From Roseovarius pelagicus (GTDB taxonomy: Bacteria; Pseudomonadota; Alphaproteobacteria; Rhodobacterales; Rhodobacteraceae): a stretch of DNA of 64,000 nt. The notes beneath the pieces are model-generated. The model saw nothing but the letters and a program-made list of their open reading frames with translations, was not told the origin of the DNA and ran no database searches. Positions 44,761 to 55,993 of this stretch are shown here, one piece after another (the stretch's first letter is position 1; each line of letters opens with the position of its first letter). The DNA is taken from positions 186,001 through 250,000 of the forward strand of contig NZ_CP106738.1 in NCBI RefSeq assembly GCF_025639885.1. The letters are read 5' to 3'. A program made the position numbers and the translations under genes.

Positions 44761-45725
44761 CCGAGTTGACTTTCGACCTGCCTGCGGTTGACGCAGTCGT
44801 CATTGGCCGTAACGAGGGCGCGCGGCTCGAGGCTTGTCTGGCGTCGCTTCGTGGGCAGGTGCGTCAACTGGTATACGTTGATAGTGGATCGACAGATGGT
44901 AGCGTGGCATTGGCCGAGCAGATGGGGGCAGAGGTTGTTCTGCTCGCCATGACCCAGCCCTTTACTGCGGCAAGGGCACGCAACGCTGGTCTGGACCAAC
45001 TGAACGGTCATGGGCTGGTGATGCTGGTCGATGGTGACTGCCGGGTGCAGCCCGATTGGATCCATCAGGCGGCAATGCATTTGGCTGCGCATCCACAGGC
45101 GGCGGTGGTGTGTGGGCGACGACGAGAAGCCGACCCGCAGGCCAGTGTCTATAACAGATTGATTGACCGTGAGTGGGCCGGCCCTTCGGGGCAGGTTAAT
45201 GCCTGCGGTGGCGATGCGATGATGCGACAGACAGCGTTGCGCGAGGTTGGAGGATACAATCCTCGCCTGATCGCTGGCGAAGAGCCAGATCTGTGTCTGC
45301 GTCTGCGCAGGGCAGGCTGGCAGATTTGGCGGATTGATGCGGAAATGACCCTGCACGATGCGGCGATATCACGGCTGGGGCAATGGTGGCGGCGCACCAA
45401 ACGCGCAGGCCACGCCTATGCCGAGGGTGCAGCCCTTCATGGTGCCTCCCCAGACCGACATTGGGTCACCGAAACGCGCCGTGCGCTTTTTTGGGGGACA
45501 GGACTGCCCGTCGTTATCTTTGCGCTTTCGTTCGTCAGCCTGCACACCCTTTGGCTGTTGCTGGCGTACCCATTGCAAGTATGCCGAATTGCCATGCGAC
45601 GTGGGACGGGCTGGGATTGGGCCTTTTTCATGGTGCTTGGCAAATTTGCAGAAGCGCAAGGCGCGATGGGATATTACTTCGGTCGCCTTCGGGGCAGAAA
45701 AACGGAACTGATTGAGTACAAATGA
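44757..45725 (+). CDS. family 2 glycosyltransferase with membrane tail
   Basis: I place the start at the ATG at 44757 (322 aa), which overlaps the TGA of the preceding gene; the longer upstream frame has no homology. The GT-A fold is clear: DAVVIGRNEGARLEACLASLRGQ, VYVDSGSTDGSVALA, MLVDGDCRVQPDW with the DxD-type motif, and IAGEEPDLCLRLRRAGWQIWR with the catalytic ED. Two hydrophobic spans follow at about 245-285 and a short one near 300. Such enzymes extend surface polysaccharides from nucleotide-sugar donors at the membrane. A clear terminator follows, so this closes the first operon of the locus. Confidence 0.88.
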   Translation: MTELTFDLPAVDAVVIGRNEGARLEACLASLRGQVRQLVYVDSGSTDGSVALAEQMGAEVVLLAMTQPFTAARARNAGLDQLNGHGLVMLVDGDCRVQPDWIHQAAMHLAAHPQAAVVCGRRREADPQASVYNRLIDREWAGPSGQVNACGGDAMMRQTALREVGGYNPRLIAGEEPDLCLRLRRAGWQIWRIDAEMTLHDAAISRLGQWWRRTKRAGHAYAEGAALHGASPDRHWVTETRRALFWGTGLPVVIFALSFVSLHTLWLLLAYPLQVCRIAMRRGTGWDWAFFMVLGKFAEAQGAMGYYFGRLRGRKTELIEYK

Positions 45726-45750
45726 CCCCATTGGGTCTGGGGATGAACCG

Positions 45751-45785
45751 GGCCTCTTGGGAACAAGAGGCCTTGATTGTTTCGG
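45751..45785 (+). terminator. rho-independent terminator after the glycosyltransferase gene
   Basis: A perfect 9-pair stem, GGCCTCTTG and CAAGAGGCC, with a GGAA tetraloop is followed by ttgattgtttc. It lies 25 bp after the stop, between convergent genes. Confidence 0.85.
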
Positions 45786-45806
45786 TCAGAGTCGGTTGGG
45801 GTGTCT

Positions 45807-46562
45807 TTAACGGCGCAGACGTCGCTGTAGCGCCTGTATCGTCAAACCCGGCAGAATTGCAAAGCAACTGGCATAGCGCGGGATCATCCGGCGCGGACTG
45901 CTCAGGGCGCGCCAAAGCCATTCCAGCGCCAGTGACCGAACCAGACGAGGTGCGCGGCGCTGGTGACCGCCTAAAAAATCAAGACCTGCGCCAATCGAGG
46001 CAAAGCCGACTGACGGGGCCAATTCGCGACCGCGGGCGGCCAGCTGTTCTTGCTTCGGCGCGCCAAGAGCCAGAAAGCACATGCCCGCGCCACTGGCTTC
46101 TAGCTCATGCAGAACAGTTCGGGCCGCGTCACCTTCGGGATCGAAACCCATCGGCGGGGCATGAACATAGGACACTTTCAGGCCGGTCACGGCGGCGGTC
46201 AGATATGTCTCGGCATCGTGCAAGGCGACATCGGTACTTCCGATCATCGCGATAGTCCGGCCTTCTTCTGCGGCAATCCTGCAAAGCGGCAACACCAGAT
46301 CGGAACCGGGCAGTAACTCGACCGGTTGCCCGGCGAGGCGTGACAGCCAAACAATCGGTCGCCCGTCCGCCACCACCATGTCCTGAGCCGCATAGGCATC
46401 TGCGAACCGTGCATCGCTACGCAGCTTGACCAAGTGATCGAGGTTGAGCGTTGCCAAGGCAAATCCACGCTGTGCACCCAGACACTTGCCCACCTCCTCC
46501 ATCAGCGCGCTGCGGGTGGGGGTGTTGACCTCGATACGGTTATTACCCGTAGAAAACTGCAA
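45807..46562 (-). CDS. WecG/TagA/CpsF family glycosyltransferase
   Basis: The TTG at 46562 is chosen (251 aa): GGAG lies 7 bases before it and the family fold starts soon after, while the longer frame begins with a cysteine- and arginine-rich stretch without homology. Family motifs are ATLNLDHLVKLRSDARFADAY, VADGRPIVWLSRLAG, IAMIGSTD, LALGAPKQEQLAARG and GAGLDFLGGHQRRAPRLVRSLALEWLWRAL. These enzymes move N-acetylmannosamine-type sugars onto lipid-linked intermediates. It is on the opposite strand to the rest of the locus and divergent from the polymerase gene. Confidence 0.88.
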   Translation of the reverse strand: MQFSTGNNRIEVNTPTRSALMEEVGKCLGAQRGFALATLNLDHLVKLRSDARFADAYAAQDMVVADGRPIVWLSRLAGQPVELLPGSDLVLPLCRIAAEEGRTIAMIGSTDVALHDAETYLTAAVTGLKVSYVHAPPMGFDPEGDAARTVLHELEASGAGMCFLALGAPKQEQLAARGRELAPSVGFASIGAGLDFLGGHQRRAPRLVRSLALEWLWRALSSPRRMIPRYASCFAILPGLTIQALQRRLRR

Positions 46563-46743
46563 AACGGCGCTCCGCGCTCTGGTTGACTGCCTGACACAAG
46601 GCTTAGCCGGGACAGACGTGCTCGCAAAGCGAAAACCGAGGAGGCACCACAAATGAGGACAAAGCCATGCGACCATGATAGGGTACGGCTAATGCGGCAC
46701 CAGATCGCACAGACCCAGATCATCAGAGCAGACCAACACGACA

Positions 46744-48201
46744 ATGCCCAACACCATTGCATATCTGATGCTCATGTTCTGGCCGGTGGTCTGCGCCATC
46801 CTGTTTCGCCGACTGACGCCGGAACGGGCCATTATCTGGAGCATTCTGGGCGGCTATTTGCTTTTGCCTCAATCAGCCGAATTCGACCTGCCCTTGGTCC
46901 CGGATATGAACAAGACATCCATTCCGAATATCTGTGCTTTCGTTTTGTGTGTCTTTTACCTGAAAAAACGTATCAGCCTATGGCCGCAGAACTGGGCGAT
47001 GCGGCTATTGCTGATGGGGTTCGTGATCGGTGTGGTGCCGACCGTTCTGACCAATGGCGATGCGATGATCTTTACCTTGTTGGGGGATACCGCTCCGATC
47101 GTGTTTTCCACGGCATCATTGCCGGGGCTGGGCCTGCGCGACTTGCTGTCAGTGGTGATCAATCAGATCATCGTTGTCCTGCCTTTTTTACTGGCGCGCA
47201 GCTACCTGTCGACCGAAACGGGATTGCGGGAATTGCTTTATGCGCTGGTCGTTGCTGCATTGTATTATTCAATACCGGCCCTGATCGAGATACGCCTCAG
47301 CCCGCAGATGAATGTCTGGGTCTATGGATTCTTCCAGCACAGTTTTGAGCAGATGATGCGCGATGGTGGTTTCCGGCCTCTGGTGTTCCTGCCGCACGCA
47401 TTGTGGTTGGCGTTTTTTGTGATGAGCGCCGCAATGGCCGCGCTGGCACTGGGGCGGCAGTCGAGCGGGTCGGAACGGGTCAGGTTTTTCGCTTTCGCCG
47501 TTTACCTCTTGGTCCTCTTGGTCCTGTGCAAGAGCTTGGCCTCGATGATCTATGCGCTGCTGCTGGGGGGGCTGCTACTGGTGACGAGTGCCAGAATGCA
47601 AATCCGCGTTGCACTGATTTTTGCATTGGTCGCTGTCATATACCCCATGCTTCGGGATCAGGGGATGATCCCGATCGACGCAATTTTGCGACAGGCCGAG
47701 GCCTTTAATCCTGACCGGGCGCAATCGCTGGGGTATCGGTTTAGCAATGAAGAGGCGCTGCTGGAACGCGCGCATGAAAAATGGCTGTTTGGTTGGGGCG
47801 GCTGGGGGCGCAATCTGGTCCATGACATGCAGACTGGGCAGATCATCAGCATCCCAGACGGCGAATGGATCATCGTCTTTGGTACGTTCGGCTGGGTTGG
47901 GTATGTTTGTCAGATGGGACTGTTGGGTGGTCCGCTGATCGTGTTGTGGGCGAGGCTGCGAAACACTGGACCGCACGATGTGCCGCCCTATGTTGCGCCG
48001 CTGGCATTGCTCTTGGCGATCACGCTGATTGATATGCTGCTAAACGCGATCCTCACGCCCTATACGTGGATGATGGCGGGCGCGATCCTTGGCTGTTGCG
48101 AGCGCCTGAGCTCTGGTCATTCTCTGGGGGCATCAGTGGGGCAATCGGCTCGTAGAACCGTCATGGGCCGTCCGGCAGAGCGTCGCAGAACGTCGTTCTG
48201 A
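46744..48201 (+). CDS. O-antigen-ligase-like membrane protein (polysaccharide polymerase candidate)
   Basis: A 485-aa protein with about ten to twelve membrane spans and a long periplasmic loop around residues 320-380 (RAQSLGYRFSNEEALLERAHEKWLFGWGGWGRNLV), the shape of Wzy polymerases and O-antigen ligases. GWGGWGRN and the following GEWIIVFGTFGWVGYV resemble the conserved loop seen in exopolysaccharide polymerases of alphaproteobacteria. The tail is basic and hydrophilic. It would join repeat units in the periplasm. It stands alone between the divergent glycosyltransferase and the PKS, 68 bp or more from either. Confidence 0.82.
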   Translation: MPNTIAYLMLMFWPVVCAILFRRLTPERAIIWSILGGYLLLPQSAEFDLPLVPDMNKTSIPNICAFVLCVFYLKKRISLWPQNWAMRLLLMGFVIGVVPTVLTNGDAMIFTLLGDTAPIVFSTASLPGLGLRDLLSVVINQIIVVLPFLLARSYLSTETGLRELLYALVVAALYYSIPALIEIRLSPQMNVWVYGFFQHSFEQMMRDGGFRPLVFLPHALWLAFFVMSAAMAALALGRQSSGSERVRFFAFAVYLLVLLVLCKSLASMIYALLLGGLLLVTSARMQIRVALIFALVAVIYPMLRDQGMIPIDAILRQAEAFNPDRAQSLGYRFSNEEALLERAHEKWLFGWGGWGRNLVHDMQTGQIISIPDGEWIIVFGTFGWVGYVCQMGLLGGPLIVLWARLRNTGPHDVPPYVAPLALLLAITLIDMLLNAILTPYTWMMAGAILGCCERLSSGHSLGASVGQSARRTVMGRPAERRRTSF

Positions 48202-48493
48202 ACCTGTCCCCGGTCCCGATGTTTTCGCCAAGGCTAGAGAATCAAATAGAATCACTGCCGACAAGCCTATTGTTGAAGAATATGGGCCAATTTGTTTCCA
48301 CCTTGTGGTTTGTCGCGACTACCGGGTTAAACACAATGACGACACAATTTGAAAATTTCATTACAAAATGGTATGTTACGACTGTTAGTTGATCATTCGT
48401 TGAATGCATTGTTTCGTGAATTTTGGCAGATTTGCTACTACACTAACATTCCGACAACCGCATTTTGTAGCTAGTGGAGCTTTGCCGTTTGCC
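48202..48493 (+). promoter_or_regulatory. AT-rich upstream region of the PKS-NRPS operon with sigma-70-like promoter
   Basis: A 292-bp stretch without gene, markedly AT-richer than its surroundings between about 48240 and 48440. At 48349-48377 TTGAAA and TATGTT are exactly 17 bp apart, a good -35/-10 pair; transcription would start near 48384, leaving a leader of about 110 nt before the PKS ATG. AT-richness here also fits regulation by a nucleoid protein or foreign origin. Confidence 0.6.
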
Positions 48494-51400
48494 ATGACCC
48501 AACCGCCCGCAGTTTCGATTTCCGGTGATGTTGCCATTGTCGGTATGGCTTTGACCGTGCCGGGTGCGGCCGATGTCTCTGCGTTTTGGGAAAACCTGCG
48601 CGACGGTGTCGAAAGCATCGAGGTGCAGGACGAGGCTGCGTTGCTGGCGGCGGGTGAGTCCCCAGAGCGGCTGCATCGCAAGAACTATGTGCCGGCGGCA
48701 GCCAAATTAGACGGGTACGATACTTTCGATGCCGAATTCTTTGGCTTTGGCCCGAAAGAGGCGGCAATCCTCGACCCTCAGCATCGCAAATTTCTTGAAG
48801 TCAGTTGGCAAGCGATGGAACAGGCTGGGAGGACGCCAGCGCAATTTCCTGGCCGAATTGGTGTTTATGCGGGCTGTGGCATGGGCAGCTATTTCTATTT
48901 CAATATCTGCTCCAACCCCGAACTGGTCGACGATGTGGGCATGTTCCTGCTGCGCCATACTGGCAATGACAAGGATTTCCTAAGCACCCGTGTCAGCCAT
49001 GTTTTCGACCTCAAGGGTCCGAGCGTAAACATGCAGACCGCGTGCTCGACCTCACTGGTGGCGATGCATTACGCACGTCAGGCCCTGATGAACGGCGAAT
49101 GTGATATGGCGCTGGCCGGTGGTGTGACGATCGAGTTGCCGCAGGGGCGTGGCTATCTCTTTAAGGAAAACGAGATTCTGTCACCGGACGGGCATTGTCA
49201 TGCATTTGATCACCGCGCACAGGGTACGGTATTCGGCAGCGGCGCAGGCGCGGTGGCATTGCGACGGTTAGAAGATGCCGTAGCAGATGGTGACCACATC
49301 TGGGCCGTCATCAAAGGATCGGCCATTAACAATGACGGGGCGGCAAAAGCCGGCTATCTGGCGCCATCGGTTGACGGGCAGGCCGCAGCCGTGCGCGCCG
49401 CGCTCGCGGATGCCTCCGTGCCGGCCGAGAGCATAGGTTATATTGAGTGCCACGGCACCGGCACCTATCTGGGCGATCCCATCGAGGTGGCCGCGCTGAC
49501 TGAAGCGTATCGTAGCCAGACTGACGCCAACGGTTTCTGTGGCATTGGCTCGGTAAAAACCAATATCGGCCATCTGGACACCGCCGCGGGTGTGGTTGGT
49601 GTGATCAAAACGGCACTCTCGTTGCATCATGGCGAAATCCCACCGAGTCTGGGCTATGAGGCACCCAATCCAACGATTGATTTTGATGAGAGCCCTTTCC
49701 ACGTAAACGCCAGCCTTCGAAAATGGCCGGCGAGCGGCGGCCCACGTCGGGCCGCCGTCAATTCGTTGGGTGTTGGTGGAACGAATGCCCATATGGTGCT
49801 GGAACAAGCACCTGCGCGTGCGCCATCGGAGGAGTCAGACTTCCCGTTTCATGTGCTGTGCTTGTCTGCTCGCAACAAGGCGGGGCTAGAGGCAAATTCA
49901 GCGGCTCTGGCGGCGCATTTGCGCGCCAATTCCGATCAGCCATTGGCCGACATTGCGTGGACGCTGAAAGAGGGGCGTCACGGGTTCGACAAGCGCCGCG
50001 TTCTGGTGGCCGAAACCCACGAGGAGGTCGCCGCGCTGCTGGAGGTGGGTGATCCACAACGGGTATTCACCCATGATCTACTAGGCGAGGCACCCGAAAC
50101 GGTGTTCATGTTCCCCGGCGGTGGTGCGCAATACCCCGGCATGGCCCGCGACCTGTATGAGACAGAGCCGGTCTTTGCCGAATGGATGGACCGAGGGCTG
50201 GCACATCTGGAACCGCAGTTGGAGTACGACATCCGCGCGCTTTGGCTACCTGAAACCGGAGCAGAAGCCGCCGCCGCCGACACGCTGAAGAAACCGTCGG
50301 TGCAACTGCCGCTGATTATGATCATCGAATATGCTTTGGCCCAACTTTGGATCAGTTGGGGCGTGCGTCCTGCTGCGCTGGTGGGCCATTCGATGGGTGA
50401 AAACACCGCTGCGTGCCTTGCAGGTGTGATGGCCTTCGAGGATTGCATTGATCTGGTGCTGTTGCGCGGGCGTCTGTTTGACACGGATGCCCGCCGGCGG
50501 CATGCTGAGTGTTTCTATGGCGCGCAGTGAACTGGAGCCACTGATAGGTGACGATCTGGACATCGCCAGTGTGAACGCGCCCGGTTTATGTGCCGTTTCC
50601 GGGCCGCAGGATCGACTGAATGCATTACAAATGCGTCTGGACGACGAAGGCGTCGACTACAATCGCGTGGCCATCGACATCGCTGCGCATTCGCGCATGC
50701 TCGATCCTATTCTGGACGATTTCCGTACATTTCTGCGCGGGCTGACACTGAACGCACCCAGCATTCCCTTTGCATCCAACCGCAGTGGTGAGATGATCAC
50801 TGATGTTCAGGCGACCGATCCCGAATACTGGGTGCAACAGCTGCGCCACACTGTAAATTTCGCGGATTGTATCGACATGCTGGGTACAGAACCGGGCCGT
50901 GTGTTCGTCGAGGTTGGCCCGGGCAAGGCGCTCAGCTCTCTGGCGCAGATGAGCGAGACACTAAAGCCCGGACAAGTGCTGAGCACGTTACGCCATCCGG
51001 ATCAGAAGATCGCCGACGACGTCTATTTCATCGGTGTGATCGGTCGGCTCTGGGCGTGCGGTGTTACGGCGGACTGGGCTCAGATTTGGGGTGATGCACG
51101 TCGTAACTCGGTATTGCTGCCGACGTATCAATTCCAACGCAGTCGATATTTCATCGAGCCGGGCAAAGCCACCCAGACGATCGACAGTGCGCTGTCACGT
51201 GCTGAAGACATGACCGAATGGGGCTACCGTCCGGTATGGAAACCTAGCCTTGCGGCCTGTGAATTTGACGTGCCCGATGATGTTGGGGCACCAGTTAACT
51301 GGCTGATCTTTGAAGATGATGCAGGTGTCGCAGCGCCTGTCATCGACGCGTTGCGCAAGGGCGGGCATACCGTCAGCACAGTGCGCTCTGGTGATAGCTT

Positions 51401-54400
51401 TCAGCGGCGTGGCGATGACGGGTTTATCCTGTCTCCGGAACAGGGTGTCGACGGGTACGAGGCGCTGTTGAGTGCGCTTTCCGGCGATGGCCGATTGCCG
51501 CACCGCATTGCACATTTCTGGCTTGTCACGGCAGACGAATCCCATCGCCCCGGCAGCAGCTTTTATGATCGCAACGTCGAACATGGCTTTTTCAGCTTGC
51601 TACATCTGGCGCAGGCAATGGGTGGGGCTGAGATGCCACAACCGTGTCACCTGAGCGTTGTCAGCAACGGCGCTGTGCAGCTACGCAAAGAGCCAGTATC
51701 CGCCCCCGAAAAAGCCTGCGTTCTGGGCCCCGTGGGCGTGCTTCCCCGTGAATTCCCCGGCGTTACCGCTTCGCTGCTGGATATTGAATTGCCAGACATG
51801 TCTGTGCGGCGCGGTTTTTTCGCGCGACAGGTTGATAGCGAATCCGCGGCTACTGCACTAACGCAGCAGCTTCTGGAGGATTTGCTGGCCGACGGAGAAA
51901 ACCATGTTGCGGCCCTGCGTGGGGACAAGCGATACGTACAAGCGGTCAAACCCATCGCTTTGGATGCAGACCGTCATTCGCCTGTCTACAAGCAGCACGG
52001 CACTTATCTGATCACCGGTGGATTTGGTGGAATCGGCTTGAGCGTCGCGCGCGATCTGGCCGAGAATTTTTCTGCCAACATCGTCCTTTTGTCGCGCAGC
52101 GCCGTGCCCGACCGTGACACATGGGACGTCTACACACCCACCAGTCGCGCGGGCCGTCGTATCGCGGCCCTGCGCCAGATCGAGGCGCTTGGCGGTACGG
52201 TGATGATTGTGCAGGCGGATGTGACTGACATCGCGCAAATGCAGGATGTGGCTGATCAGATCCGCGCGCGCTTTGGTGCCGTGACCGGTGTCATCCATGC
52301 GGCTGGTACTATTGATGATGGGCCGATCCTGGCTAAGGACACGGCCAGCGTCCAAGGCGTTTTTGCGCCCAAGATCGGTGGTTTGCGCGTGCTCGACAAG
52401 GTTTTCCCGGACGGGAGCATCGAGCTGATGGTTTTGTTTTCCTCGTCCAGTACATGGACCCGCCCGGCTGGCCAAGTCGACTATGTGGCGGCCAATGCGT
52501 ATCTTGATGCCTACGCTGCGGCCCGCCGGGATGACCAGACCCGCGTCGTGGCAATCAACTGGGGCGTCTGGAGCGATACCGGCATGGCCGCTCAATCCAT
52601 GATGGCACGGCAGGGCGAGGCAGAAGTGCCAGAGGGGCGAACACTTGAGACGCCGCTGTTGGACGCGACATGGACTGATGCGACCGATGCGAGCCATTTC
52701 CGCGGGGTTCTGTCGGCGAAAAACAACTGGGTGTTGGCAGAGCACCGCACCCGTTCAGGCCAAATACTGCTTCCCGGTACCGGCGTGATCGAACTGGCAG
52801 CAGAGGCGATGACAGCGCAACAAGGCTGGTCTCCGTTCGAGATCAGCGACCTGTATTTCCTGCGCCCATTTGATGTGACCGAAGGGCAGGCACGCGCGAT
52901 CACGCTTTCGCTCAGCGAGGAGGCACATGGGCAGCGGATGGCGTTGCGGGCAGATGTCACATTAGATGGGCGTAATGGCACGATTGAAACAGCCGAGGCG
53001 CGGTTGGCACCGCTCGGTGGCACACCGCCCGCGATTGACATTAACGGCATCACAGCGCGTTGTCTTGATATTCTTCCCGCGCCGTTTGTGTCGCCTCAGG
53101 AGGCGCATCTCGCCTTTGGTCCGCGCTGGCAGGTTGTAAACGACGCGCGATTTGGCACGACCGAGGGGATCGCCCGACTGTCACTGCCAGTCGCGGCGCG
53201 TAACGATCTGGCTGATGGGTATCTGGCACATCCTGCATTGATGGATCTTGCTACCGGTTGGGCGATCGCCCTGCACAAAGACTACGATCCGGCTCAGCTC
53301 TGGGTGCCAGCGGGCTATGGAACGGTGCGCCTGTACAAACCGCTGCCTGCCGCGCTGGTCAGCTGGGTTCGGCTGGGGGCATCTGCGACGACAGGCACGG
53401 CGGTGTTCGACATCACACTGGCCACGCCTGAAGGCGCGGTGGTCGCTGATATCCGCGCCTTCCAGATGCGCCGCCTTGATGGGACCGCCCTGACCGGAAC
53501 GCCGGCGTTGACCGCCCGTGATGTGCAGTTCGAGGACGCAATTGCCGAGGCAGCACCACTGTCACCTGCAGAGGCGCGGCTGAGGCACAATATATCACTT
53601 GGTATTCGCGCGACAGAAGGCCCCGAGGCCCTGCGACGTGCGATCAGTCTGGGGCAGAGTCAGATCGTAGTTTCATCGCTGAATCTGCCTGCCCTGATCG
53701 ATCAGGCGGGACAGCAAGACAACGCCGCCGAAAATGCCGACGCTCGTTTCGAGCGTCCCGATCTGGACAGCGATTTCGTCGCTCCTGCGCCGGGTGTTCA
53801 GAGCGCGCTGGCTGATATCTGGTCCGGCCTGCTAGGGGTCGCGGAGGTAGGTGCCGAGGACAGCTTCTTTGATCTTGGTGGGCATTCGCTGTTGGCGGTG
53901 CGGTTTTTCGCACAGGTCAAGCGGGACTATGGGGTGCAGTTTCCGATCTCGGTCCTGTTCGAAGCACCGACAATCGCCGCGTTGGCCGAGCGGATCGTCT
54001 CAGAAACCGGAATGGATGCGACTGCCGAGGAAGGTGCAGCACCACCCGGTAGGGCCGCGCCTGTCGCACCGATCCGCCGTCACCTTGTCGCGTTGCACCC
54101 GGATATGTCGGGCAGCAAGATGCCGTTTTTTATCGTCGCTGGTATGTTCGGCAACGTGTTGAACTTGCGGCATCTGGCGTTGTTGATGGGGCGCGAGCGT
54201 CCGGTCTGGGGGGTACAGGCGCGCGGGTTGATCGGTGACGAAACTCCACACAGGACCATTGCGGATGCTGCGCGCGACTACATTGCCGAGTTGCGCAGTG
54301 TGCAGCCCGATGGACCATATTATATTGGTGGTTTCTCTGGCGGGGGTATCACCGCGCTTGAGATGGCTCAGCAACTCACGGCGGCAGGGCAGGAGGTTCG

Positions 54401-54968
54401 GCTCTTGGCGATGCTTGATACGCCGTTACCGGTAAGGCCCAGCCTGACGCGCCGCGACAAAGCTCTGATCAAACTGGCCGAACTGCGCCGCAAGGGCCCG
54501 GCCTATCTGGTGGACTGGGCAAAATCGCGTATCTCTTGGGAGCTGGAAAAAAGGCGCGGTGTTTCGGTTGCGGATGATACCGGCAGCTTTAACAACGCCG
54601 AGATTGAAAGCGCCTTTCGTGCGGCCGTGGCGGATTATGATGTCGCGCCGTGGAATGGTCCCTTGACGCTTTTTCGCCCCAAGCTTGATCGTCATTGGAA
54701 GGTGTCGAATGGCAATTGGGTCAGTGCCGCGCGCGAGTATGTATATGACGACAATGAATGGACCCGACATGCCCCGCGCACAGAGGTGGTCGAAGTGCCG
54801 GGCGATCATGACAGCATGGTTCTGGTTCCCAACGTCAATGTGCTGGCCAAGCATTTGGGGGCACTTGCCCGCGCGGCCGACGCCCCTGCGGATCGAAGCG
54901 TCCAGCAAACGACCAAACTCGACGATGATACGCCGCCTGACTGGGCGCGTTGCGCAGCTGCGGAGTGA
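48494..54968 (+). pseudogene. single-module type I PKS (KS-AT-KR-DH-ACP-TE), frame-disrupted in AT
   Basis: With the ATG at 48494 and one base removed at 50485-50486 (acggatg to acgatg), the product is about 2157 residues. Domains in order: KS (about 10-430; Cys184 in TACSTS, HGTGTYLGDP, KTNIGHL), AT (about 520-810; GHSMGE with Ser633), KR (about 1165-1350; TGGFGGIG, then SSSSTW and YVAANAYLDAYA), DH (about 1405-1680; His in EHRTRSGQILLPG, Asp in HPALMDLA), ACP (about 1770-1840; GGHSLLA), and TE (about 1860-2110; GFSGGG, LDTPLP, GDHDS). KR before DH is not the usual order. No ER is seen, so an enoyl product is expected. As written, translation stops 30 residues after the AT serine. Confidence 0.85.
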
Positions 54969-54973
54969 TCCAG

Positions 54974-55993
54974 ATGTCTGAACCCACAGTTTTAGCCATC
55001 GTGCTGAATTATCGCACGCCAGAGCTGACCATCAAGGCAACTGCGGCAGCCCTGCGCGAGATGCAGGGTATCAACGGCGAGATCATCGTGGTTGATAACG
55101 GATCGGAGGACGACAGCTGCGCGCTGATCTCAGCCGCGATTGATCGTAACGGCTGGGGTGTAGACGGACGTGTATCGCTTGCCCCGTCAGGGCGTAACGG
55201 CGGCTTTGGAGCAGGCAATAACTTCGGCATCCGGCAAGGTCTGAGTAACGGCAAAATCCCGGATTTCTACTACATCCTCAATTCAGACGCGTGGCCGGAA
55301 CGCGGTGCTATCCGCGCATTGCTGAAGGTGATGCAGGACGATAAACGCGCCGGGATCGTCGGCAGCTTTATCCGCGGCGCCGATGGCCCGCCTCATCAAA
55401 CGGCTTTTCGGTTCCCATCTATTGCTGGCGAGTTCGAGGGCGCTGTGCGTACCGGTGTGGTCTCTCGACTGCTGAAAGACAGTATCGTTCCCATGCCGAT
55501 CCCTTCAGAGCTGACCCGCGTTGACTGGGTCGCCGGAGCGTCGGCGCTGTTGCGTCGGCGTATGCTCGAGGAGATAGGCCTCTTTGACGAGACGTTCTTT
55601 CTGTATTTCGAGGAAACCGACCTGTGTCGACGCGCTGCTCAGGCCGGGTGGCATACGCTTTATGCACCCGCCAGCGAGGTGGTGCACGTGGGGTCGGTCT
55701 CGACGGGTATGAGAACCTGGGCGCGCACACCGCAATACTGGTTTGATTCCCGGCGGCACTATTTTGTCAAAAACCATGGTCGGGCCTATGCGGTCGGCGC
55801 GACGGTGGCGCGGATCGCAGGCGCGGCGCTTTGGCGCGTGCGCGTTGCATTGTCCAGTCGAGCATTGGGCGACCCGCCGCATTTCTTGCGGGATCTCACG
55901 ATTCACGCGCTGCGGGGGGTGTTTCGCCGCGACGTGTCTAAATCTGCTGCAACATTGCCCCAACTGACCACGAAGGATGTGAACAATGTTTGA
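54974..55993 (+). CDS. family 2 glycosyltransferase (rhamnosyltransferase-like)
   Basis: Starting at the ATG at 54974 (339 aa), 5 bp after the PKS stop. GT-A motifs: LAIVLNYRTPELTIKATAAAL, EIIVVDNGSEDDSCAL, GRNGGFGAGNNFGI, FYYILNSDAWPERGAI, and WVAGASALLRRRMLEEIGLFDETFFLYFEETDLCRRA, the pattern of dTDP-rhamnose-type transferases. No membrane span is evident. It lies between the PKS and NRPS genes and overlaps the NRPS start by 8 bp, so sugar transfer and peptide/polyketide synthesis are encoded on one transcript. The acceptor could be the PKS-NRPS product or the polysaccharide. Confidence 0.87.
   Translation: MSEPTVLAIVLNYRTPELTIKATAAALREMQGINGEIIVVDNGSEDDSCALISAAIDRNGWGVDGRVSLAPSGRNGGFGAGNNFGIRQGLSNGKIPDFYYILNSDAWPERGAIRALLKVMQDDKRAGIVGSFIRGADGPPHQTAFRFPSIAGEFEGAVRTGVVSRLLKDSIVPMPIPSELTRVDWVAGASALLRRRMLEEIGLFDETFFLYFEETDLCRRAAQAGWHTLYAPASEVVHVGSVSTGMRTWARTPQYWFDSRRHYFVKNHGRAYAVGATVARIAGAALWRVRVALSSRALGDPPHFLRDLTIHALRGVFRRDVSKSAATLPQLTTKDVNNV

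Noticed and set aside
50440..50500. Programmed ribosomal frameshift in the PKS
   Set aside because: No slippery heptamer, no internal ribosome-binding site, and a single deleted base restores a standard AT domain. Error or mutation is the simpler reading.
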